The translations under genes were made by a program, and so were the position numbers. A stretch of 64,000 nucleotides of DNA from Nitrosomonas sp. Lineage in GTDB: Bacteria; Pseudomonadota; Gammaproteobacteria; Burkholderiales; Nitrosomonadaceae. How positions within the stretch are numbered: position 1 is the first letter of the stretch; each line of letters starts with the position of its first letter. Location: contig JAHBZZ010000012.1 in NCBI GenBank assembly GCA_019635215.1, positions 1-64,000 on the forward strand. The letters run 5' to 3'. Of this stretch, positions 56,953 through 64,000 are shown one piece after another. A model generated the notes under the pieces. The model was not told the DNA's origin. It saw only the letters and a list, made by a program, of their open reading frames with translations, and searched no databases.

Positions 56953-58341
56953 TCAGTAATATTCCGTTTTCGCATGACTTTCGAAGCGTGTATATTCACC
57001 CAGGAATGTCAAATTGACTTTACCGATCGGTCCATTACGCTGTTTGCCGATAATAATTTCAGCGATCCCCTTATCCTGGGTTTCCGGATTGTAAACTTCG
57101 TCACGATAAATAAACAAAATGACATCGGCATCCTGTTCAATTGCACCGGATTCACGCAAATCGGACATCACCGGGCGCTTGTTGGGACGTTGTTCAAGGC
57201 TGCGATTCAGCTGCGACAATGCAATAACCGGCACTTTCAGTTCTTTGGCCAGACTTTTCAATGCACGAGAAATTTCTGAAATTTCCGTCGCTCTATTCTC
57301 TCCCGGACTGCTCGAAGACATCAGTTGCAGATAATCAATAACGATCAAACCCAATCCATCATACTGGCGATAGAGCCGTCTGGCCCTTGCACGTACTTCA
57401 AGCGCATTGAGCGCCGCACTTTCATCGATATAAATTGGCGAATCATTCAATTTACCCAGTGCATGCGTCAGTTTCGGCCAGTCATCATCGTCAAGGCGGC
57501 CGGTGCGCACTTTATGCTGATCCAGCCGCCCGACTGATCCCAACATCCGCATGGCCAGCTGCGCCCCCCCCATTTCCATGCTGAAGACCGCAACGGGTTT
57601 TTTCAGTTCAAGCGCAACATGTTCGGCGATATTCAGGGAAAATGCCGTTTTGCCCATCGACGGTCTCCCGGCGACAATAATCAGATCGCCCGGCTGAAAA
57701 CCGGAAGTTTTTTGATCAAGATCGTGGAACCCGGATGCAATACCGGTCACTTCACTAGGATTGTCCCGGCTGTAGAGTAATTCGATCCGCTCGACGACTT
57801 CTTTTAACAAGGGTTGAATATCCACAAATCCCTGCTTGCCGCGCGCACCTTCTTCCGCGATTTCAAAAACCCTGGATTCCGCTTCATCAAGCAACTCGGC
57901 TGCTGAACGACCCGCCGGGCTGTAGGCCGATTCTGTGATCTGCACACCGATTTGTGCCAGATTACGCATAATCGAACGCTCACGGACGATTTCAGCATAG
58001 CGTTTGATATTGGCCGCAGAAGGTGTGTTTTGCACAATGCTACCGATATAGGCCAACCCGCCGACCGTCTGTAATTCCGCTGATAATTCCAGCGATTCGG
58101 CAACCGTCACAACATCGGCAGGTTTATTGTGCTCGATTAACTTACAGATATGACGGTAGATCAATCGATGATCATGGCGGTAAAAATCATCATCGGTGAT
58201 AACATCAGCAATCTTATCCCAGGCTTGATTGTCCAGCATCAGCCCGCCAAGTACGGATTGCTCTGTTTCTATGGAATGCGGTGGTGTTTTTAACGGCTCC
58301 AGCATTTCGCCTGCACCGATACTAAGCATGGATTGAGTCAT
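56953..58341 (-). CDS. dnaB: Replicative DNA helicase
   Basis: This 462-residue hexameric helicase unwinds DNA at the fork and binds primase. The N-terminal domain (PPHSIETEQSVLGGLMLDNQAWDKI, about 20-44) and the RecA-like core are complete: Walker A GRPSMGKTAFSLNIA, Walker B LIVIDYLQLM, and ALSQLNRSLEQRPNKRPVMSDLRESGAIEQDADVI near the end. It lies after rplI, separated by a terminator hairpin, in the order seen in many proteobacteria. Confidence 0.97.
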   Translation of the reverse strand: MTQSMLSIGAGEMLEPLKTPPHSIETEQSVLGGLMLDNQAWDKIADVITDDDFYRHDHRLIYRHICKLIEHNKPADVVTVAESLELSAELQTVGGLAYIGSIVQNTPSAANIKRYAEIVRERSIMRNLAQIGVQITESAYSPAGRSAAELLDEAESRVFEIAEEGARGKQGFVDIQPLLKEVVERIELLYSRDNPSEVTGIASGFHDLDQKTSGFQPGDLIIVAGRPSMGKTAFSLNIAEHVALELKKPVAVFSMEMGGAQLAMRMLGSVGRLDQHKVRTGRLDDDDWPKLTHALGKLNDSPIYIDESAALNALEVRARARRLYRQYDGLGLIVIDYLQLMSSSSPGENRATEISEISRALKSLAKELKVPVIALSQLNRSLEQRPNKRPVMSDLRESGAIEQDADVILFIYRDEVYNPETQDKGIAEIIIGKQRNGPIGKVNLTFLGEYTRFESHAKTEYY

Positions 58342-58398
58342 TGACGTTCAACTGGAGCAGTTTTTACAGATGTTTTATTCTAGCATTTACCCATGCTG

Positions 58399-58426
58399 AA
58401 AAATAAAAAAGGACTCGTATGAGTCC
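58399..58426 (-). terminator. Rho-independent terminator after rplI
   Basis: Read on the minus strand, GGACTC-ATAC-GAGTCC forms a six-pair stem with a four-base loop (58426-58411), followed by TTTTTTATTT. It lies 24 bases after the rplI stop and ends the rpsF-priB-rpsR-rplI transcript before dnaB. Confidence 0.85.
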
Positions 58427-58449
58427 CTTTCCGAGGTTACGCGAGATCC

Positions 58450-58911
58450 TCAGAGCGCTGCGTCACCCAGTACTGAAACTGTAATCTGCGCTGAGACATC
58501 GCTATATAATGCGACCCTGATCGGATAATCGCCAACTTGTTTGAGTTGACCTTGCGGCATGCGTATCATCGTTTTTTCAATGTCAAATCCCTGTGCTTTC
58601 AAAGCTTCAGCTATATTTGTGTTGGTAACAGAACCAAAAAGTTTGCCATCACTACTGGTTTTCTGCGTGATTTGCAGCATCAGGCCTTCAAGTCTACCCG
58701 CAATAGCCTGTGCCGCCGCTAACGTGTCAGATTGTTTTTGCTCAAGTTCAGCACGGCGCTTCTCAAATTCGGCAATAGCCGTTTCAGTTGCACGCTGCGC
58801 CTTACCTTGTGGAATCAAATAGTTCCTTGCGTAACCGCTTTTTACGTTGACAACTTCTCCCAATCGCCCCAGTTTGGAGATTGTTTCCAATAATATGATC
58901 TGCATATCCAA
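58450..58911 (-). CDS. rplI: 50S ribosomal protein L9
   Basis: This 153-residue L9 starts [38 protein letters not shown], the conserved N-terminal rRNA-binding domain, and has the long central helix ([32 protein letters not shown]) and a C-terminal domain. The first conserved Met is residue 3, so the real start may be the ATG six bases later. It is the last gene of the rpsF operon and is followed by a terminator. Confidence 0.96.
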   Translation of the reverse strand: MDMQIILLETISKLGRLGEVVNVKSGYARNYLIPQGKAQRATETAIAEFEKRRAELEQKQSDTLAAAQAIAGRLEGLMLQITQKTSSDGKLFGSVTNTNIAEALKAQGFDIEKTMIRMPQGQLKQVGDYPIRVALYSDVSAQITVSVLGDAAL

Positions 58912-58916
58912 GCTCC

Positions 58917-59198
58917 TCAGTGACGGTCAGTGTACGGCAATAACGCTAAAAAGCGTGCACGCTCAATCGCAGTACCGAGTTGCCGCTGATAAAATGCGCG
59001 CGTTCCGGTAATACGCGCCGGGATAATTTTACCGTTTTCGTTGATAAAGTCTTTCAGAACCTCAATGTCTTTATAATCAATGGTTTTTACACCTTCAACT
59101 GTAAAGCGGCAAAATTTCTTGCGCTTGAACAGCGGTCGGTTTGCTTTTCTTTCTTTTTCTTTATCTTTTCCATCTTTACGTTTAAAAAAACGTGTCAT
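58917..59198 (-). CDS. rpsR: 30S ribosomal protein S18
   Basis: This 93-residue basic protein starts with a lysine-rich extension ([20 protein letters not shown]), longer than in E. coli. The S18 core follows: [41 protein letters not shown] and [19 protein letters not shown]18 pairs with S6 on the platform of the small subunit. It lies 21 bases after priB and five before rplI. Confidence 0.97.
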   Translation of the reverse strand: MTRFFKRKDGKDKEKERKANRPLFKRKKFCRFTVEGVKTIDYKDIEVLKDFINENGKIIPARITGTRAFYQRQLGTAIERARFLALLPYTDRH

Positions 59199-59219
59199 AA
59201 TTTTTTCCTGTTTTTTCGA

Positions 59220-59516
59220 TTAAATTTGAATGATTTGACTGATATGCAGCACCAGTTGTGGATTAGTCTGACTTTTACGGCTAAGAAATCCGGTAATCCT
59301 GATGTTATCACCAATGCTCAAACCGGCCATTGCTGTCGCAGTCTCGCCGAATGCCACTACCGATAATTCACAATATACCTGACGCTGTATCTTGGCTTCT
59401 TGCTGGTTTGAATAGTGCTTTACAACACCGTCAATCACCGGTATTCCCGCCGGGGTATAACGCAGTACATTCAAGCGAACAATTTCACCGCTGATAACTG
59501 TCCGATTGCACTCCAC
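59220..59516 (-). CDS. priB: Primosomal replication protein N
   Basis: This 98-residue single-strand DNA-binding protein of the OB fold has RLNVLRYTPAGIPVIDGVVKHYSNQQEA and QVYCELSVVAFGETATAM as expected for PriB. It helps PriA restart stalled forks by loading DnaB, whose gene is 0.9 kb downstream. Its place between rpsF and rpsR is the classic order in beta- and gammaproteobacteria. Confidence 0.95.
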   Translation of the reverse strand: MECNRTVISGEIVRLNVLRYTPAGIPVIDGVVKHYSNQQEAKIQRQVYCELSVVAFGETATAMAGLSIGDNIRITGFLSRKSQTNPQLVLHISQIIQI

Positions 59517-59525
59517 TTAGTTTTT

Positions 59526-59987
59526 TCAAGTTGCGGTATTAGCCGCTTCCTTAGTTTCTGCCTCTTCAGTCACCGCGCCCGAGGATTCACCGCTTGCAGC
59601 CTGCTGCGTACCTTCATCATCCGTTTCTCCTGTATCACCGGATACATCGACCGCAGCATCGGCTTTCTCTTTTTGCTGCAGCATCGACGAGGGCTCCGTC
59701 ACAGGACCGTCCATTCTTACGATGAGATGACGCAAAATCGCATCACTAAATTTAAAAGCATATTCAAGATCATTCAGTGCTTCCTGGTTACATTCGATAT
59801 TCATCAAGACATAATGCGCTTTATGCACTTTCTGAATCAGATAAGCCAGCTGGCGCCTTCCCCAATCCTCAACTCTGTGGATCTTGCCATCCTTGGCTGT
59901 CACAATTCCGCGATAACGTTCTATCATCGCAGGCACTTGCTCACTTTGATCCGGGTGAACGATAAATACGATTTCGTAATGTCGCAT
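59526..59987 (-). CDS. rpsF: 30S ribosomal protein S6
   Basis: This 153-residue S6 has the core [61 protein letters not shown] and [22 protein letters not shown]. After residue 98 comes an acidic, Ala- and Glu-rich tail of about 50 residues; S6 tails are often acidic and receive glutamates by RimK. It heads the operon. The leader holds a CCGAA-containing stretch that could be an S6:S18 binding site. Confidence 0.97.
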   Translation of the reverse strand: MRHYEIVFIVHPDQSEQVPAMIERYRGIVTAKDGKIHRVEDWGRRQLAYLIQKVHKAHYVLMNIECNQEALNDLEYAFKFSDAILRHLIVRMDGPVTEPSSMLQQKEKADAAVDVSGDTGETDDEGTQQAASGESSGAVTEEAETKEAANTAT

Positions 59988-60313
59988 AGTTACTCTCTGC
60001 CTTTTCCTTTCGGGTTACAGTCTTCCACAAGCTCATGGTAAGACAAGGGTTAAAAACCGGTTATTTTACTGAATCACAACAATAACATCAAATAAACTTG
60101 ATTTCGCAGACATATTTCTGCTGAGAAACGCTCTATCAGAAATCAGAAGAAAAGAGTGATAAAGTTTGCCCAAAATATCGAATCAACACCATCGCTACAG
60201 AATGAACTGGTAAAATCAATTCATGCTTAAAATAACAAAAATCCAACTATCCCGTTTTATCACGTTATAGATTCAGCGATAAATAATATACAGATAATAC
60301 ACAGCCGCACACT
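59988..60313. promoter_or_regulatory. Divergent intergenic region rpsF / trpG with possible rpsF leader motif
   Basis: These 326 AT-rich bases hold no gene. Read on the minus strand, GTAACCCGAAAGG lies at 60018-60006, about 20 bases before the rpsF start. Known S6:S18 autoregulatory leaders have a stem with a CCG bulge near the rpsF start, so this is a candidate. On the trpG side I see no tryptophan leader peptide. Confidence 0.35.
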
Positions 60314-60886
60314 ATGTTACTCATGATCGATAATTACGACTCTTTCACCTACAATCTCGTGCAATATTTAGGCGAACTTGGGGAAGACGTCGTCGTATAC
60401 CGTAACGACGAAATCACGCTGGAGGCAATTACACAACTGACGCCTGAGCGGATTGTCATTTCTCCGGGCCCCTGTACACCGAATGAAGCAGGCATATCCC
60501 TGTCAGTCATCAAGCAATTTAGTGAAAAAATACCTGTCCTCGGCGTTTGCCTGGGACATCAAAGCATAGGACAGGCATTCGGCGGCAAAATCATACATGC
60601 CAAACAATTGATGCACGGCAAAACATCGCCGATCTTCCATCATGATCAGGGCGTTTTCCGCGGCCTGCCCAATCCCTTCATTGCTACACGTTATCATTCA
60701 CTGGTCATAGAACGCGCCACACTGCCGGATTGCCTGGAAATAACCGCCTGGACAGAGGACGATGAGATCATGGGTATCCGGCATAAGACGCTGAATATCG
60801 AAGGCATACAGTTTCATCCCGAATCGATCCTCAGCGAGCATGGTCACGATATGCTGAGAAACTTTTTAAATCAAATGCCACACTGA
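60314..60886 (+). CDS. trpG: Anthranilate synthase glutaminase subunit (also PabA-type)
   Basis: This 190-residue glutamine amidotransferase supplies ammonia to anthranilate synthase, and often also to aminodeoxychorismate synthase. [23 protein letters not shown] starts it. The nucleophile Cys is in [16 protein letters not shown] (about residue 79), and His-Glu in IQFHPESIL near 170. It lies 10 bases before trpD. Its TrpE partner is not in the window, where many betaproteobacteria have it directly upstream. Confidence 0.95.
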   Translation: MLLMIDNYDSFTYNLVQYLGELGEDVVVYRNDEITLEAITQLTPERIVISPGPCTPNEAGISLSVIKQFSEKIPVLGVCLGHQSIGQAFGGKIIHAKQLMHGKTSPIFHHDQGVFRGLPNPFIATRYHSLVIERATLPDCLEITAWTEDDEIMGIRHKTLNIEGIQFHPESILSEHGHDMLRNFLNQMPH

Positions 60887-60896
60887 CCCGGAAGTT

Positions 60897-61937
60897 ATGA
60901 AACCACAAGAAGCTTTAAACCGAATCATCGATCATCAGGAAATTCAGCATGATGACATGCTGTCACTGATGCGCCAGATCATGCAAGGCGAGGTTTCGCC
61001 GATTCTGATTTCCGCAATTATCGCCGGTCTGCGTGTGAAAAAAGAGACTATTGGCGAAATTACCGCAGCCGCCAAAGTCATGCGCGAATTTGCCACACCG
61101 GTCAACATAACCGATCACCATCATTTAGTCGATACTTGCGGTACTGGCGGCGATGCGGCGCACACCTTCAACATTTCCACAGCGGCTGCCTTCGTCAGCG
61201 CCGCCGCAGGCGTCCGGGTAGCCAAACATGGCGGACGTTCCGTTTCCAGCAAATCGGGTAGCGCCGATGTGCTCGAAGCGCTGAACGTTAACCTGAATCA
61301 AGCCCCCGATCAGGTGGCCGACAGCATCAATAAAATCAGTGTCGGTTTTATGTTCGCACCCAATTACCACAGCGCCATGAAGTATGCCGCACCGGTGCGC
61401 CGTGAACTCGGCATCAAAACCATTTTTAATATCCTGGGGCCGCTGACCAATCCCGCCGGTGCCAGAAAACAGGTACTCGGCGTGTTTGATGCCAGGCTGG
61501 TTTCGATTCTGGCGCATGTGCTGCAACAGCTTGGCAGCGAACATGTCCTGGTTGTCAATGGCATGGACGGTCTCGATGAAATTACCATCAGCGGCGAAAC
61601 CCGTATTGGCGAACTCAAGCAAAACACCGTTACCGAATATACCATCCGCCCCGAGGATTTCGGACTGCAATCCGCACCGATCACATCAATACAGGTCAGT
61701 GACAGCGATCAGGCTAGGGCGATGCTGATTTCCGTGTTGGAAAATAAAAAAGGCCCGGCACGTGACATCGTATTGCTGAATGCCGGTGCGGCAGTGTATG
61801 TATCCGGAATTACCGATACACTTGCCCAAGGCATACTGGCCGCGCAGCGCGCCATTGAAAGCGGCGCGGCATTGCAGAAACTGCATGAACTGGTTGCATT
61901 TTCCAATCAAAGCAATGCAAACCCAACAACCGTATAG
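60897..61937 (+). CDS. trpD: Anthranilate phosphoribosyltransferase
   Basis: This 346-residue enzyme joins anthranilate to PRPP. The PRPP site [14 protein letters not shown] (about 81-94), [37 protein letters not shown], and [13 protein letters not shown] are all intact. It is the second gene of trpG-trpD-trpC and is separated from trpC by eight bases. Confidence 0.97.
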   Translation: MKPQEALNRIIDHQEIQHDDMLSLMRQIMQGEVSPILISAIIAGLRVKKETIGEITAAAKVMREFATPVNITDHHHLVDTCGTGGDAAHTFNISTAAAFVSAAAGVRVAKHGGRSVSSKSGSADVLEALNVNLNQAPDQVADSINKISVGFMFAPNYHSAMKYAAPVRRELGIKTIFNILGPLTNPAGARKQVLGVFDARLVSILAHVLQQLGSEHVLVVNGMDGLDEITISGETRIGELKQNTVTEYTIRPEDFGLQSAPITSIQVSDSDQARAMLISVLENKKGPARDIVLLNAGAAVYVSGITDTLAQGILAAQRAIESGAALQKLHELVAFSNQSNANPTTV

Positions 61938-61945
61938 TTCGTAAA

Positions 61946-62815
61946 ATGTCAGACATACTCACAAAAATACTGGCCACCAAGGTACAGGAAATCGCTGCGG
62001 CCAAAGCGCAAACGCCATTCCCCGAAATGCTCGCCAGAGCAACATCCGCGCCGCCCGCGCGTAATTTCACTGCAGCCATTCAAAATAAAATAACCGCTGG
62101 GCAATCCGCCGTGATTGCCGAAATCAAACAGGCCAGCCCGAGCAAAGGCATATTGCGTGGCCCAAAATCGGCGCATGCGCCGCATTTGAGTTTCAATCCA
62201 AGCGAAATCGCAGCAACCTATGAGCAACATGGTGCAGCCTGTCTGTCCGTACTGACAGACCGGCAGTATTTCATGGGCAGCGCCGAATACCTGCAACAGG
62301 CCCGTGCCGCCTGCCAATTGCCGGTATTACGTAAAGATTTTATACTCGAGGAATACCAGATTGCCGAAGCACGTGCCATGGGCGCGGACTGTATACTGCT
62401 CATCGTCGCAGCATTCACCATGAATCACGATTTCGGCGCCGATCATCTGGAAAACTTTGAACATGATCCGCTCAAACAAATGCGTAAACTTGAAACACTA
62501 GCGCGTGAACTCGGCATGGCAGTCCTCGTCGAAGTCCATGATGCCGAAGAACTGTCGCTCGCACTGCAACTCGAAACACCGCTGATCGGCATCAACAACC
62601 GCAACCTGCGCACGTTTGAAACCCGCTTGGATACCACCTTGCAATTACTGGAACAGATACCCGATAACCGCGTCATTGTTACCGAAAGTGGCATTCACAC
62701 ACCGGAAGATGTTGTGCTGATGCGCCAGAATCACGTTAACGCATTTCTGGTCGGCGAAGCATTTATGCGCGCGGATGACCCGGGTGTTGAGCTGGCCCGG
62801 TTATTTGCGGGCTAG
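61946..62815 (+). CDS. trpC: Indole-3-glycerol-phosphate synthase
   Basis: This 289-residue TIM-barrel enzyme makes indole-glycerol phosphate. Catalytic stretches are [13 protein letters not shown] (about 56-68), [47 protein letters not shown] and [12 protein letters not shown]. It is single-domain, without a fused TrpF. Its TAG stop shares the palindrome CTAG with the stop of the convergent metH gene. Confidence 0.97.
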   Translation: MSDILTKILATKVQEIAAAKAQTPFPEMLARATSAPPARNFTAAIQNKITAGQSAVIAEIKQASPSKGILRGPKSAHAPHLSFNPSEIAATYEQHGAACLSVLTDRQYFMGSAEYLQQARAACQLPVLRKDFILEEYQIAEARAMGADCILLIVAAFTMNHDFGADHLENFEHDPLKQMRKLETLARELGMAVLVEVHDAEELSLALQLETPLIGINNRNLRTFETRLDTTLQLLEQIPDNRVIVTESGIHTPEDVVLMRQNHVNAFLVGEAFMRADDPGVELARLFAG

Positions 62816-64000
62816 CGCTCATACGCCAGCACAGGCGCCAGCCACCGTTCCGCCATTTCCACTGTCCAGTCTTTACGCTGCGCATAATCTTCTACCTGAT
62901 CCTTACCGATTTTACCGACGGCAAAGAATGTCGACTCCGGATGGGAAAAGTAAAAGCCTGACACTGCAGCGGTCGGTACCATGGCAAATGATTCGGTGAT
63001 AATAATACCCGCTTTCTCAGGCGCGCCGAGCAATTTGAACAACGGCCCCTTTTCCGTGTGATCGGGGCATGCCGGGTAACCCGGCGCAGGGCGGATACCG
63101 CTGTATTCTTCGTTAATCAATTGTTCGTTATCGAGTGTTTCATCTTTGGCATAACCCCAGAATTCACGCCGCACACGCATGTGCATATGCTCGGCAAATG
63201 CTTCCGCAAGGCGGTCTGCCAGCGCTTTAAGCACGATCGCGCTGTAATCATCATTGGCTTCCTCGAAGGCCTTAATACGCTCATCAATGCCAAAACCCGC
63301 ACCCACGGCAAACAGGCCGATGTAATCCCGGATTCCGGTATCTTTAGGTGCGATAAAATCAGACAGGCACCGGTTTGGTTTTCCAGTGGGTTTTTGCGTT
63401 TGCTGGCGCAGACCGTGCCAGACCATGGCCACTTTCGTCCGGCTTTCATCGGTGTAGATTTCGATATCATCGCCAACCGCGTTGGCCGGAAACAAGCCGA
63501 TGACCGCATTGGCCGCAAGCCATTTCTGTTCGACAATTTTCTTCAGCATCGCTTGCGCATCACGAAACAGATTGCGTGCGGTTTCACCAACGACTTCATC
63601 ATCAAGGATAGCCGGATAGCGACCCGCCAGTTCCCAGGCTTGGAAAAATGGCGTCCAGTCGATAAACGGAACAATTTTTTCCAATGGATAATTATTCAAG
63701 GTGCGTATCCCAATCAGCTCGGGCTGCGGCGCTTGATAATTTGACCAATCAGGCCTGAACGCATTGGCACGTGCCTGTTCAATCGTCAAGAGTTGCGACG
63801 GACCTTTCTTGTTCTTGTGCTGTGTACGCACTTTCTCATATTCATCCCTGATACCCTGAATATAATTGGTCCTCAAATCTTCTGACAGCAGACTGCTGCA
63901 TACGCCGACAGCGCGGCTTGCATCCGGTACCCATACCGTCGCCCCTTCATAATGCGGCGCAATCTTGACGGCGGTATGCACACGGGACGTAGTCGCACCG
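62812..64000 (-). CDS. metH: Cobalamin-dependent methionine synthase, C-terminal part (runs off window)
   Basis: The frame is open to the window edge, and before the first possible GTG it reads GATTSR, a known MetH sequence, so the gene continues to the right. Visible are the end of the cobalamin-binding module and the whole reactivation domain. That domain uses AdoMet and a flavodoxin-type reductant to restore oxidised cobalamin: [33 protein letters not shown], and [15 protein letters not shown], the AdoMet-binding motif. MetH makes methionine from homocysteine. This implies a cobalamin requirement. Confidence 0.96.
   Translation of the reverse strand, partial: GATTSRVHTAVKIAPHYEGATVWVPDASRAVGVCSSLLSEDLRTNYIQGIRDEYEKVRTQHKNKKGPSQLLTIEQARANAFRPDWSNYQAPQPELIGIRTLNNYPLEKIVPFIDWTPFFQAWELAGRYPAILDDEVVGETARNLFRDAQAMLKKIVEQKWLAANAVIGLFPANAVGDDIEIYTDESRTKVAMVWHGLRQQTQKPTGKPNRCLSDFIAPKDTGIRDYIGLFAVGAGFGIDERIKAFEEANDDYSAIVLKALADRLAEAFAEHMHMRVRREFWGYAKDETLDNEQLINEEYSGIRPAPGYPACPDHTEKGPLFKLLGAPEKAGIIITESFAMVPTAAVSGFYFSHPESTFFAVGKIGKDQVEDYAQRKDWTVEMAERWLAPVLAYER

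Noticed and set aside
60240-60313. Tryptophan attenuator or leader peptide before trpG
   Set aside because: No short frame with tandem Trp codons and no terminator-like hairpin was seen.

Overview
The window looks like the chromosome of a betaproteobacterium, most likely a Nitrosomonas-type member of the Nitrosomonadaceae. The reasons are the gene order rpsU-yqeY-dnaG-rpoD, the set rpsF-priB-rpsR-rplI-dnaB, a fused Nudix/ThiE protein, hemC-hemD-hemY in one direction, and Fur-controlled FecI/FecR genes beside TonB receptors. No ammonia-oxidation or rRNA genes are present, so the genus is an inference from gene content.

Positions 1-12100 hold an iron/siderophore region read almost entirely on the minus strand: a TonB-dependent receptor with a signalling domain, two PepSY membrane protein genes (one cut by the window edge), a DUF3325 protein, a MacA-MacB-outer-membrane-factor operon, and fecI-fecR behind a Fur box. 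A MntA-HepT toxin-antitoxin pair sits on the other strand between fecR and the receptor. The set recalls siderophore uptake, release and re-export modules such as fpv plus pvdRT-opmQ. The MacA protein lacks its whole alpha-helical hairpin. A second receptor survives only as a 16-codon tail at 12071-12121.

Positions 12100-19800 are a decayed mobile-element zone: a VOC-family pseudogene, two IS5-type elements, and a nest in which one IS3-family element (15920-17237, GTC target duplication) sits inside another (15347-17999), which itself cuts an IS982-like fragment. The zone ends with an intact serine recombinase whose reading frame runs through a tRNA-Leu(TAA) gene on the opposite strand.

Positions 19900-37170 are core genome: an SDR protein, a ferredoxin-reductase protein, hemY/hemD/hemC, ppc, an M16-like protein, rsmD-coaD-ferredoxin, tsaD, rpsU-yqeY-dnaG-rpoD and a tRNA with a CAT anticodon.

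Positions 37130-40500 form a second island at that tRNA: a decayed relative of the first recombinase that ends inside the tRNA, a broken tyrosine recombinase, an intact HigBA pair, a broken fecI with an intact Fur box, and a fragment of the same IS3 element that forms the inner copy of the nest.

Positions 40500-64000 are again mostly housekeeping: argJ, a DUF815 ATPase, Nudix-ThiE, yacG, miaA, small lipoproteins, an MFS permease, a lipase-like lipoprotein, glutathione-dependent formaldehyde oxidation (frmA-fghA), a two-gene beta-oxidation operon, a GGDEF protein, an SGNH-like hydrolase, dnaB and the rpsF operon, trpG-trpD-trpC without trpE, and the C-terminal part of metH, which runs off the right edge. 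I found no CRISPR array and no recognisable antiviral defence operon beyond the two toxin-antitoxin pairs.
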